NCBI GenBank assembly: GCA_030141605.1
Contig: JAQGDQ010000885.1
Location: forward strand, 1 to 60,000
Length of the DNA stretch: 60,000 nt
Direction: 5' to 3'
DNA from: Tubiluchus corallicola
Taxonomy: Eukaryota > Priapulida > Priapulimorpha > Priapulimorphida > Tubiluchidae
Position numbers and translations under genes: made by a program
Part shown: one piece after another, positions 35,398-50,842 of the stretch
Layout of the letters: each line of letters begins with the position of its first letter
Position numbering within the stretch: the stretch's first letter is position 1
Notes under the pieces: model-generated
The model's input: only the letters and a program-made list of their open reading frames with translations
Database searches by the model: none
Told to the model about the DNA's origin: nothing

Positions 35398-37713
35398 ATG
35401 GAATGCAAACTATTTGAACTGCTGTTCTTACTTTTTACAATTGCGAGATTCAGCTTAGGTGAATACATAAAAGGGCGCATCACAGGCGGCAGGGCACCTC
35501 GAAAAGCATGCCTCCGTGCAAATTATGACCAGGTCTACAAAATGACAGTTGCGGAAAAGTTATTTAAGAGAGGAAACAGAATGTATTTGGGTATTAGGGA
35601 CTATTGGGATACAAATAAAATAAAATATGGAGTACCTTACCTTACTGAAGCAACAATAAACGGTATGCGTACTGACCATCGGTTGTTTTGGGCAGGAACT
35701 GACAGGTCATGGAAAACAGTAACACCGGGTCCTTATATAGAGTACACGGCAAATACAAAAATTGAGAGTTATCTGTTACAATATAAACGTAATCAACTTC
35801 AACAGGAAAAACCAAAGCTTTTATTGAGGTTTAAATGCTTAGGATGCTGGGAATATCGGACCGTTTGGTCATCGTACTGTGATGCCAGCAAACCTGACCT
35901 TTGGATTGAAATTACACTAACCCTTGTAATAGTGCCCGAGGATCAATATCCTCCTACATTTGACTTCAACTCCGGCAGGATACTATCTCTTGCCGAAGAC
36001 ACTCCAATTGGCTCGCAATTGTGGAAATTTCAAGCCGAAGACTTGGACGGATTTTCATACGTAAGGAATTTTATCATATGCATGGGCGAATTTGTGAAAT
36101 CACCTGGCAAGTTTAACTGCACGGGAGAGGAATATTTTCAAGGTAAAACTACAGAAGAGGATGTTAGCTCTTATCAACCAACAAAGAAACTTGACTTTTC
36201 TGTTTATCTGAAGAAGAAAGTACACTACGAATTCACGAAAAATCTCAAGTTAAATCTCTGGTTGATACCCAAGATCAAGTTCAGAAAACCACAAACTGAT
36301 CCGAATGCTTGGCCATCTTTTAGAGGGCCTAGAAAACTTAGCCTTGATGTTAGTATAGATAATGCAAATAACGAGAATCCCAAATTTTCTCACTATCTGT
36401 ATCAGGTCAGATTGGATGAAATGAATTTTGTCGGACCACTGAAAGTTGAACCAGCAAAGATTGAAGCAAAAGACAAAGATGGACTAGGAAATGTTGTGAT
36501 TTTCTCTTTTCCGTATCCAAGCCAAATAGAAAACAAATTTAAAATAGATGAAGCAAATGGTGAAATTACGGCTGTTAAACATCTTCCTGCATCAGTTGTT
36601 TACCACACTCTTGTTCAAGCAACAGAACGTGATGATGCTACACATTATGACAGAGCACTCTTATCTGTTGAAGTCAGACAAAATGCCGTAAATTTCAAAA
36701 TAAAAAGTTTTTCAGTCGATGTGTTTGAACACGAACCTGATGACACAATGATATTATTAGTGCCTGCTCTTATTGGTAATTCAGAAATGCAAGTCTCCTA
36801 TACATTAAAGACAAAGCAGGGTGTGGCGGTAAATGACTTTAGTTTAATCGTAAATAAACTGCAAAATGCAAGTACATCAATCTTAGGTCTGGTTATAGCT
36901 TCAAAGCTAAATGAAGGCATTAAAGATCGCTATGAACTTGCTGTAAAGGTTCACAATACTGAAACACATAGGCAAGTAGGAACTGTTGATGTTACTGTTG
37001 ATGTGAGAGAAGCAGCACTGAAAAGTCCCATGTTTGTTCAAAATTCCTACGTGTTCAACAGTACAGGAGTTGCTGGATCATATATTGGTCAAGTAAAAGC
37101 AACGTTTGAAACTCACAATAATGCGCAGATTTTATACACAATTTTAAGCTACAAAAATATCGCTCGAATTAACCCTGAAGGAAAGATTACACTGAATGTA
37201 GACGCAACAGGAAAGATGGCGGTTGGCTTAAGTGCTTGCATGGCTGGATCAAATAGCAAAAATCCATGTGGATATGCTGTAGCAATAATTACATCACCGA
37301 CTGCAGGTAACTCAACATGGACTGACCCAGAACTGCTAGTGTCAAGCACACCAAGTGTTTCTTCTGGACTTGTACTAATGATTCTAGTTATTGTGGTATT
37401 GTTTGGTGTAATAGTTGTTCTATTGGTTTTTCTGATCAGACAAAGAAGGTCGGACATTAGCACTAGTTCTGGTGACGAGACAAAAAAGGAAGGTGCAGCA
37501 AAAGTCGCTTCTGCCAAGGGTGACAAAGCGGAGAAGGATGCTGAAATAGTTGTTGATTCATTTAATGAAGAAGAAATGGAAGAGCTTGCTGATACTGGTT
37601 TTACTTCAAATGAAAAGGTTTTAAAAAGATATGAAAAAGAAGATGGTGTGGAAACAGAAGATGTGTCACAAAAAAGAAGTGGCGCAGAAAAGCATACCGA
37701 TATTGAAACTTGA
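35398..37713 (+). CDS. cadherin-like type I membrane protein, copy A (771 aa)
   Basis: One uninterrupted coding exon. Signal peptide about 1-21, then a Cys-containing N-terminal domain without a clear family match. Divergent cadherin repeats follow: one opening at PPTFDF near residue 187 with AEDLDG, a second after the NANNENPKF linker with AKDKDG and ATERDD, then two degenerate repeats. A transmembrane helix of I/L/V lies about 657-680, followed by IRQRRSD and an acidic cytoplasmic tail of about 90 residues. No beta-catenin site was recognised. Calcium-binding motifs resemble DXD/DXNDN only in part, so adhesion is likely but calcium dependence uncertain. Compared with its paralogue at 50,843-53,344 it ends 62 residues early, at HTDIET, because of a deletion. 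AATAAA lies at 37,757-37,762. Confidence 0.85.
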   Translation: MECKLFELLFLLFTIARFSLGEYIKGRITGGRAPRKACLRANYDQVYKMTVAEKLFKRGNRMYLGIRDYWDTNKIKYGVPYLTEATINGMRTDHRLFWAGTDRSWKTVTPGPYIEYTANTKIESYLLQYKRNQLQQEKPKLLLRFKCLGCWEYRTVWSSYCDASKPDLWIEITLTLVIVPEDQYPPTFDFNSGRILSLAEDTPIGSQLWKFQAEDLDGFSYVRNFIICMGEFVKSPGKFNCTGEEYFQGKTTEEDVSSYQPTKKLDFSVYLKKKVHYEFTKNLKLNLWLIPKIKFRKPQTDPNAWPSFRGPRKLSLDVSIDNANNENPKFSHYLYQVRLDEMNFVGPLKVEPAKIEAKDKDGLGNVVIFSFPYPSQIENKFKIDEANGEITAVKHLPASVVYHTLVQATERDDATHYDRALLSVEVRQNAVNFKIKSFSVDVFEHEPDDTMILLVPALIGNSEMQVSYTLKTKQGVAVNDFSLIVNKLQNASTSILGLVIASKLNEGIKDRYELAVKVHNTETHRQVGTVDVTVDVREAALKSPMFVQNSYVFNSTGVAGSYIGQVKATFETHNNAQILYTILSYKNIARINPEGKITLNVDATGKMAVGLSACMAGSNSKNPCGYAVAIITSPTAGNSTWTDPELLVSSTPSVSSGLVLMILVIVVLFGVIVVLLVFLIRQRRSDISTSSGDETKKEGAAKVASAKGDKAEKDAEIVVDSFNEEEMEELADTGFTSNEKVLKRYEKEDGVETEDVSQKRSGAEKHTDIET

Positions 37714-38729
37714 AACATGCTTTTATTCCTTTTCATGTATTGTTTTTATTTTTAAAAATAAATTTGCATTGTTTTGCCTATGTTCTTTTTTGCTGCACTA
37801 GATGTTGTGTAAGTTACATTCAGTGAAATTTAGCAGACCTCTCACTTTTGACTAAAGTGTGAGAAATAGACATTCATCACATCGTACCCAAATGTTTTAG
37901 CAACGAAAGAAAAGTTTTCTGCCTACTGATGTTATCTAATAGGAAACTGCATGAAATGAATTAACGTTACACACTATTGCGGGCGCCAGGAGGTGTGCAG
38001 GTTTGTGAAGACTGCCGGGAAGTCAACCTACAGGCGCTGCATACCTACAAAGGACTACACAAAAGAGCAAAAAGACAAGAGATTATAGGTAATTGTAAAA
38101 ACTATACTGTACATTAGCTACTATCAAAAGAGTCACAAGAATGTTAGAAAATTCAGCCCCGGTGACAAGGGACACCGACAAAGATGACCTAAATTTCATG
38201 AACACTACGTTTAACTTGCTTTGCGCATGCGCATAGCTAGACAACACATGAAAAATTTAAAGAAGCCCGTAACACAGCCCTCTTCTTAGTCGCTACTTGT
38301 CAAGAAATGGTATTCTATCTTCCAAAGGAGGTAGCAAAACGATGATGTAGTCCCTGAATTCAACTTTTTTTGTTGGTTCGAGAAATACAAAAACTGCCTT
38401 TTCTTTACTAGAAAACAGCATTTACTAGAAAAGCCGCAGAAAGTACAGCAGCTTTATATGAAACATTGTTGTACCATGTAGGTTAGAGTGTTCCAGTACG
38501 CGCCGCCGTCGACAGCGACAGTGACGAGGTTAAGCTAGCTAGCCAACGTGTGCAGAGAAACTCACGATAAGTACTGTTTATGGTGTTTTGTGATACGTTC
38601 AAAATCCCGGGTAAAGTTTAAGACAGTAGCTAAACTATAATTTGTGGTATATATTTGTTTATTAATTCTCAAATGTGTTTTTCTTATGTTAAATAATATT
38701 GAGTTTGTAGCTAATTGGTCGTTTGTCTA

Positions 38730-39102
38730 CAAGCCTACAGAAAAACAATAAGCAACACATAAACAAAAGGTGTTTATAATGAAAATTTAATCTTGATAAA
38801 AAAGTTCAATCTATAAGAGAAAAATTTATCTTTTTTTTTATTGTTGAAATTTAATGTTTAAACCTTGGAAGCTTTGGTTACACGTCACTGAAATTTCAAA
38901 AATAAACTATAGATTTGGTAATTGGAGTCAAATCTCGTTATAACTCCCCCTTTATATTGACAACCTCAATTAACACAAAATTTTTAGCAAAACAAAATAT
39001 GTAAAAGAACCTATATATCAGTCTGGTAATAATGTCTAGAGTCCCATACTGACATTAGTTCATTTTATTGACTTACTATCAGAAATTAGTATCACGAATG
39101 CA

Positions 39103-39138
<36 letters not shown>

Positions 39139-40556
39139 TAGATCGTGCTTATCACAGTGCCGTCTTCTATTTGTGGGCCACGTAATGTGACAAAAGGGCA
39201 CCACTGCCAATCTTAGTAGATTCACTGAGCCGCGCGTAGCTTTAAAAGTTTAGCAAAATTTGAGGATCCAAGGTAATTATTGTTTATTCTAAGCTTTTTC
39301 AAAAAACGTCTGTAGTTTTCAATATTTTAGAGAATTCTTTATTCTGAACTAATGTTTACACAATTATCTGGTTTTCCTTTAAGATTGCGTTTAACCATAA
39401 TAATTATTTAGCGAAAATTTTCTGAGACTTGCTTTAACTAGGCCTTTTCTTGTCCTTTAAGCAAATGTTGGAATTGCCTAAAAAGCGAGCTTATTTCACT
39501 TCAAAAAGATTAATACAAAGCCAAATTTAATATTGGCCGTCCTACTAGCTCAGAATAAGATTCTTTATCAGATGTATAATAAATATTATTCAACGTGTAT
39601 TGACGTTTTCAATTGTTATTATTAAATAAACAATGACAACTGACGCTGCCAGCACGGTTAACGACTCAGTGCGTGACCTGCCTCTAGTGTCCTACTTGGG
39701 CTAGCCCGTGTACTACACGTCCTACTTCGCCTAGCCCGTGTACGCTAACTGTCTTATTTCGGCTATTGGCCTATGTTCGTTATGATTCAATTTTAATCGC
39801 TTCTATTAAAATTCCATTCTCATCATTTAATCTTATGAGTAAGTATGTACAAGCTAATAGACAAAGCGGTAAAAGCGGCGATAAGCAAATTTTTACATTC
39901 ATATGTTATTACAACATTGACATGAGACATTGTATAATTATAAGTTATACCTACATCATACTATCATTAGTATTTTATCTCTACCATAATTACCACATAC
40001 TAAAACTTCACGTTACCAATTTTACCAGTATCAAACTTTCCTGCATTTGTGATGGCACTTGTGGGCCTACTGTTGCGGCAAAAACATATGTGTTTAGTAA
40101 TTCCAGTGACGATTCGAGGTCCTCCTAGTTGTATAGTTAGCACTGCTCCAACGTACATATGCCATCCTCTAGCAAAACCTAATCTGGCTTCTCTTACATC
40201 AGACATACTTAGGGTTGCAGAAATTGCTTCAAGTGGTACGGTGCCGTCAATTATGCCCAGTGGCATCCCTTCCAGCTATAAATTGCACAAACATTTATTA
40301 CATTTATTATCATAAGGCTTCTTATCCTCAAAGATATCCTAGTTATAAGTACACATGCAATGATTATCTCTTCATGCTGCTGAATCTGTTATTAACACAT
40401 CTACGGAGAGACTATATGCCAACCAAGGACAGGACGACAAGTTTACTAAAAATCTAACAGACCACGGATCAAGAGTTTTTGTGATAAATAAACCAATGAA
40501 TGAATAAATCAACCTGAACAAAATTTAGAAGAAGCTTGCAATTCCCCAAACAATTT
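38730..40556. other. intergenic, one possible minus-strand exon at about 40,020-40,280
   Basis: Holds a (TA)n run at 39,107-39,134 and a short repeated CCTAGCCCGTGTAC motif near 39,700. On the minus strand 40,000-40,280 is open after a possible acceptor TTTATAG and reads EGMPLGIIDGTVPLEAIS and onward. No family was recognised, so the exon is only a possibility. Confidence 0.25.
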
Positions 40557-41345
40557 AAACACCCAAACCCTAACACTAACCTTAACCCCAACTCTAATCC
40601 TAACCCTAACCCTAACACTAACCTTAACCCCAACTCTAATACTAATCCTAACCCTAACCCTAAACATAACACTAACCTTAATCCCAACTCTAATCCTAAA
40701 CCTAACCCTAAGCCTAACACTAACCTTAACGCCAACTCTAATGCTAACCCTAACCCTAATCCTAACACTAACCTTAACCCTAACTCTGATCCTAACCCTA
40801 AACCTAACCCTAACACTAACCTTAACCCAAACTCTAATTCTAATCCTAATCCTAACCCTAAGCATAACACTAACCTTAACCCCAACTCTATTCCTTACCC
40901 TAACCCTGAGCCTAACACTAACCTTAACCCCAACTCTAATCCTAATCCTAACCCTAACCCTAAGCATAACACTAACCTTAACCCCAACTCTACTCCTAAC
41001 CCTAACCCTAATCCTAAAACTAACCTTAACCCAAACTCTAATTCTAATCCTAATCCTAACCCTAAGCATAATACTAACCTTAACCCCAACTCTAATCCTA
41101 ATCCTAACCCTAATACTAACACAGACCTTAACCCCAACTCTAATCCTAACCCATACCCTAATCCTAACACTAACCTTAACCCCAACTCTAATCCTAATCC
41201 TAACCCTAATACTAACACTGACCTTAACCCCAACTCTAATCCTAACCCTTACCCTAATCCTAACACTAACCTTAACCCCAACTCTAATCCTAATCCTAAT
41301 CCTAACCCTAAGCATAACACTAACCTTAACCCCAGCTCTAATCCT
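40557..41345. repeat. interstitial telomere-like repeat block (degenerate CCCTAA)
   Basis: About 790 bases of hexamers CCTAAC, ACTAAC, CTTAAC, CCCAAC, TCTAAT in phase, arranged in higher-order units that start ACACTAACCTTAACCCCAAC. TTAGGG-type on the minus strand. The long open frames across it on both strands follow from a period divisible by three and are not genes. Confidence 0.95.
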
Positions 41346-41858
41346 AACCCCCCCTTATCTGCTGCACAAACTAATTTCTTGTGTGTGGGGAATTGTAAAC
41401 TTTAGCCAAAACTTTTACTAACGTAGCAAAAAAACCCAACAAATTTACTAATCGAAAAATTGATAGATAAATGAATCAAATGGTTCAAAGGTCAACCATG
41501 CAATAGCCAGTAGCAGCTGCCTTTAGCTCATAAAATATTTACATAGAAACCCCAGAAACAAATAAACTGACTATATGAATTTAAGTTATAGAATGCCACT
41601 ATATCATATATTACCCATTCACTTCAGACTCGCTCCCTGTTTTTCGAGACGGTTTCAATTATGTGTTAAATTATGTATTACACATACCCCTATATGATAG
41701 TAAATTACATCACAACCCTCTTCGTCTGCAAATGTTTCACTGTCCGTATTTATTTCTCCTTCAATGAAACGCTCAGCAAAATATTGACACTTTTTCTTGT
41801 CACTATTGTAGTTTGCTGAGAGGAATTTGTTCAGTAGAGAATACGCACATTCTAGCTT

Positions 41859-42006
41859 GCTGAAAATAATGATTGATTTTATACACTTCAGATGGCGTGA
41901 CAATCGTTGATTGGTGAAAATAATGATTGATTTTATCCACTTCAGATGGCATGACAATCGTTGATTGCTGAAAATAATGATTGATTTTATCCACTTGATA
42001 CGGCAT
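41859..42006. repeat. 54-bp tandem repeat, about 3 units
   Basis: Unit begins GCTGAAAATAATGATTG; starts are spaced 54 bases (41,861, 41,915, 41,969). Confidence 0.9.
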
Positions 42007-42389
42007 GACAAACTAAGATTTTATAACTAACTTTTACTATTCGAGGCGGTTTTCTGGTGATTTAGAAGAAGTGGTGTTATTCGTCGATTCGAATTTTTAG
42101 GATTATCCATTGAAATTTTATTGTCTCTTTCATTTTGAAATGACATGGCAAGGAGTTTTTTCCAAAAAGTAGCAATTAGATGAAGGAACACTTAGTACAT
42201 AGAGATCTAAGAGTGAGCAAGATTACCCAAATTAATTACGCAAAAACTAAGATTATAAAAAACAATGAGGCCAACAGTTGCGCATCTGCTAATGTCGAAC
42301 AATGAGCTTCAGGCTTTACTAAAAACTACAAACTAGTTTAGTCGCTATTTTTTCTTCTTTTTCATGGTGACTACACTACTTCGCTAAAA

Positions 42390-43520
42390 CATCAACTATG
42401 TTATTTTCAGTAAAGCCTCATCTATGTTAGTTTCAGTAAAACCTCATCTGTGTTATTTTCAGTAAAACCTCATCTATGTTATTTTCAGTAAAGCATCATC
42501 TATGTTTTTTCAGTAAAACATCATTTATGTTATTTTCACTAAAAGCTCACCTACATTATTTTTAGTAAAACATCATTTATATTATTTTCAGTAAAACATC
42601 ATCTATGTTATTTTCAGTAAAGCATCATCAATGTTATTTTCACTAAAACCTCATCTATGTTATTTTTCACTAAAACCTCATCTATGTTATTTTTAATAAA
42701 ACATCATTTATATTATTTTCAGTAAAACATCATTTATATTATTTTCAGTAAAACATCATCTATGTCATTTTCAGTAAAACATCATTTATATTATTTTCAG
42801 TAAAACCTCATCTATGTTAGTTTCAGTAAAACCTCATCTATGTTATTTTCAGTAAAACATCTTCTATGTCGTTTTCAGTAAAGCATCATCTATGTTATTT
42901 ACAGTAAAACCTCATCTATGTTATTTTCACTAAAACATCAACTATGTTATTTTCAGTAAAGCATCATCTATGTTATTTTCAATAAAACCTCATCTGTGTT
43001 ATTTTCATTAAAACCTCATCTATGTTATTTTCAGTAAAGCATCATCTATGTTATTTTCAGTAAAGCATCATTTATGTTTTTTTTCATTACAACATCATCT
43101 ATGTTATTTTCACTAAAAGCTCATCTACATTATTTTCAATAAAACATCATTTATGTTATTTTCAGTAAAACATCATCTATGTCATTTTCAGTAAAACATC
43201 ATTTATATTATTTTCAGTAAAACATCATCTATGTTAGTTTCAGTAAACCTCATCTATGTTATTTTCAGCAAAACATGATCTATGTCGTTTTCACTAAAAC
43301 GCATCTATGTTATTTTCAGTAAAACCTCATCTACGTTATTTTCAGTAAAACATCATCTATGTCGTTTTCACTAAAACCTCATCTATGTTATTTTCAGTAA
43401 AACATCATCTATGTTATTTTCACTAAAACCTCATCTGTGTTATTTTCACTAAAACCTCATCTATGTTATTTTCAGTAAAACCTCATCTACGTTATTTTCA
43501 GTAAAACATCATCTATGTTT
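42390..43520. repeat. 26-bp minisatellite, about 43 units
   Basis: Unit ATGTTATTTTCAGTAAAACC followed by TCATCT, with common variants (CATCATC, TCACTAAAA). Every unit carries TATTTTCAG, which resembles a splice acceptor. Confidence 0.95.
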
Positions 43521-43914
43521 AGTGAATACTTGCATAATTTATAAATTTTTTAGCATGCACTGGATATACATTTTCGCAAAAAAATGTGATAGATTAACTG
43601 TGTGAATGGTGGTAAGTTTTCAAATTTTTCATAGCGTAATATATGAAAGGTTGGGAAGCTATTAAAAGTAGAAACTCAGTACAATGACAGTCGCCTATTG
43701 TCTTCAAGACTTGCGTTTGCGTTTCCAAGACTACGCGATGTTTGGAAGGCTTTGTGCAAAGCAGCGTCATTCTGGTTTATACTTTCAGCGTGTAAACTTG
43801 AACGTGAATCGACGAAAGAGATCTGCAAATTTTATTATCACTATTTTATTTTATTTTATTTTATTGTTCATATATACTTGTGTGTGTGTTTTTCTTTCTT
43901 TTTTGTTTTTGCAG

Positions 43915-43941
43915 ATTTCTTTTGCACTGCCTGCCGCTAAG
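43915..43941 (+). other. putative 27-bp 5'UTR exon of cadherin-like copy B
   Basis: Identical to the small exon of copy A, with the same acceptor and donor. The acceptor before the coding exon ends at 50,613. The intron would be about 6.7 kb because a retrotransposon sits in it in the opposite orientation. Confidence 0.45.
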
Positions 43942-44045
43942 GTGAGTGATATTTTAATTACCAGACGCTTTCATGAACTATTGATTTATTTTAAAGATTG
44001 GGAAGATTGAACTCAGTTGTAGGTAGGCAGTATTATGAGTCATTT

Positions 44046-48058
<4,013 letters not shown>

Positions 48059-48059
<1 letters not shown>

Positions 48060-49234
48060 TAGATACGGTTAAGTCTTTTTAACTGATCTAAGTATGTAGA
48101 GCAATTCTTGGAATTGGCTTCATGCTCACTTTTGCAATTGTAGCACTTTATCTCTTTGCTGTTGCATTCAGATGTTTTATGCAGATTTCCGCATTTACCA
48201 CAGTTGGCTTTATTTCTGCACCACTTAGCAACGTGTCCAAAAGACTGACACTTGTAACAGCGTAAAGGTGTTTGTTTTCGGATATATTGTTCTACTTCGC
48301 ACAGAAGATGTTTTATAGGAATTCCCTCCTGTATTGCACGTTGTAATTCAACGTCTGAGCTAAATTTCACCTTAACTATTGGCATATTGGCTCCGTTCTT
48401 CCGTTTAAATCGCTCTACTTCGATTACTGGGAACTTCTGTTCAATTGCCGCCTTTATTTCGTCTTCAGTCAATTCCGGGTCACAGTCTTTGATCACTCCA
48501 ATAGAGTACTTATTTGGTTTTCTGACTTTCGTGTCGGTACCCATATAAGTTGGGTTCCATGAGCTTATTATTTCATCGGCAGTTTCAGAATCTTTTAACT
48601 GAATTTGTATGTTTCCTCGAGCAGTTCTGTAGGCTATTTCAAATCTTACACGTGGAAAATACTTACACAGATTTGTTTTAATTGATGCGCTGGTCTCTAC
48701 AAGTTTTTTGTCTTTAACATTTTCTATTATAACTGTTCTAGCTGGATCATATTGAACAATGGGATTTTGTGTATTTGGTAACTGACGATTTCGAGAAGTA
48801 ACAGACGTTTGCATGTCTTTTTTCACAGCATTGCTATAGGAAGTAAGGCCGGAAGGTCTGCGTTCTGTTCCCCACAGCTTTTCTATTGATTGTTCTATCT
48901 GATTTAGTTTATCCATGACAGGATCACCTGATATTTTTTTCAGCCGGTTTAATATTTCGGTCAGCTTGTTGATATCGTTCTCTTCCTGAATGAAATGAAT
49001 TATTTCAGTTTTTAGTAGATCAAGGAAGCCTGCTTTGTTAGCATCATTCGACGCTTGGGGTTTTGGCTCCGACTGCGTCCCAATAGTTTCAGTCTCAGAG
49101 TCTGATTCGTTATCATTTGAGAACTTGTGAAAACAGCCAACGCACACCTCGCAGTATATTTCTCTTTTTGTTATTTCCTTACTGCGTCTACAAATAGTAC
49201 AGCTTTTCCTGGCTAGTCCGCCAGAGGTACTCAT
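48059..49234 (-). CDS. non-LTR retrotransposon ORF1: zinc-finger/RRM/zinc-knuckle nucleic-acid-binding protein (391 aa)
   Basis: N-terminus has a Cys/His cluster CTICRR..YCEVCVGCFH, like the PHD-type finger of some LINE ORF1 proteins. The middle (about 170-240) starts RTVIIENVKD and resembles an RRM-type fold. The C-terminus has three CCHC-like knuckles: CYKCQSFGHVAKWC, CGKCGNLHKTSEC and CYNCKSEHEANSKNC. ORF1 proteins of this group coat the element RNA. The stop codon overlaps the ORF2 start as TAATG. Confidence 0.85.
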
Positions 49235-49633
49235 TTTGAAGAAGGTATAGCGTAATCAGGATATAATAGATGCCTTATAATGCCCGAGGATGTCAAGGGG
49301 AACGTCTTTGTCACAAGGAACTGATTTTCCTTAAATTACCATTGATTGTTAACGACCCGATTAGGGCCTTTTGTGTAGGTCCTCCACTAATTCTCGGCGT
49401 TTGGTTTTCGCGCCAAATCCACACAATATAGTTCTTATAACAATGTTTATTTCGTTGATAACTTTAATAAGATCAATTATCACAGAATTTAAATTACATC
49501 ACTGAAACCGCGTACTATTCATACACACGTAGGTATAAAATTTATAGAACATAACACGGTATAAAGTTGTTAAAATTGACTTCAAAATATGAACAGCTTT
49601 GATAGCAACTTTACTTCGTCACGGTCACCATCA

Positions 49634-49660
49634 AGAGAGAGAGAGAGAGAGAGAGCAAGA

Positions 49661-49691
<31 letters not shown>

Positions 49692-49813
49692 CAAGAGAGA
49701 GAGAGAGAGAGGGAGAGAGAAAGAGAGCAATTAAGAGAGGGGGAGTAAGAGAGGAAGAGGGGGAGAGAGCAAGAGAGAGAGAGAGAGTAAGCAAGAGACA
49801 GAGAGAGAGTAAG

Positions 49814-49863
<50 letters not shown>

Positions 49864-50020
49864 TGAGACAGAGAGAAAAAGCAAGAGAGAGAGAGAGAAA
49901 GCGAGAGAGAGAGAAAGCAAGAGAGAGAAAGTGAGAGGGCAAGAGAGAGAGAGAGAGAAAGAGAAAGCAAGAGAGTGAGAGGGAGTAAGAGAGAGAGGGG
50001 GAGAGAGCAAGAAAGAGAGA

Positions 50021-50051
<31 letters not shown>

Positions 50052-50110
50052 CAAAAGAGAGAGAGAGAGAGAAAGAGAGAGTGCAAGAGAAAGAGAGAGA
50101 GAGAGAGAGA
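49634..50110. repeat. imperfect (GA)n tract at the 5' side of the retrotransposon
   Basis: Keeps the same interruptions as the copy A tract, including GCAATTAAGAG and GGGGGAGTAAGAGAGG. It is therefore the original microsatellite, split near its left end by the retrotransposon. Confidence 0.9.
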
Positions 50111-50842
50111 CAATGGATTGTACTTGCAAATTATATCTGTGAGCTTATTATAATCTAGGAAGCAGTAAGCAAAATTGTGTAGAATGTCCGTGCATTATTG
50201 ATCAAGGGTGGATGGGTGTAACAGCATTTGCTATAGCACACAGTATCGACTTTGTACAAAATTGTCTTGCATGGTTTTACTATGATGCAGTCTGTAGGCG
50301 TTGGTGCTGTAGGTTGTCATTATTGATGTCGACATCATCATCATAGTCATCAACATCATCATCACCATGTGATGTGGTGGGTGTCCTGTGAATGATGTGC
50401 AGTGGGTATTGTGCTGTGGATGATGTGGTGGGGTGGTAAGGTATGTGAGGTATTGGCGGAGTGGTGTGTGTAGAGTGGGTGTGGTGTTGATGGTGTGGTG
50501 TGCATTGTAGTGTAGTGTGGGTGGCGTGTTGTGAGTGGTGCAGTGGGTTATTAACAATCAAAAATGTCAGGCCACGCATCCATTTGTAGGGTTGTCGTTG
50601 TTACTTTTTTCAGAATGCTTTCAGACTAAAAGAAAAATGTAATTTTAAATTACAGAATTTCAACAATGCCGTCACAATGATAGTCGTGGAAACAATAAAG
50701 CAAAAATGACAAATTCGAATGGAATAGAATTTCGAATGGAATTCGAATGGAACTGTGTAACAAAGTGAGTTTTGGAGAAGAAATGTGTCAATGAATATGC
50801 TGCAGTTAGCAATGAGGGAGCAACATTTCTTGATAGAGTGAC

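Larger units (their letters stand above)
33875..38729 (+). repeat. duplicated segment A (cadherin-like gene unit)
   Basis: Homology to segment B starts at GCAAAGCAGCGTCATTCTGG and ends at GTCGTTTGTCTA. It covers the small upstream exon, the GA-rich tract, a GGTGT-rich stretch, the coding exon and about 1 kb downstream. The left breakpoint falls inside an LTR-like repeat (33,640-33,872). Identity is high throughout, so the duplication is fairly recent. Confidence 0.9.

Noticed and set aside
37149-37736. 195-codon minus-strand frame
   Set aside because: Shadow of the cadherin-like coding exon, which has signal peptide, repeats and membrane helix on the plus strand.
40509-41421. Long overlapping open frames in both strands (up to 289 codons)
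   Set aside because: They are translations of telomere-like hexamers; the period is a multiple of three, so stops are absent by chance.
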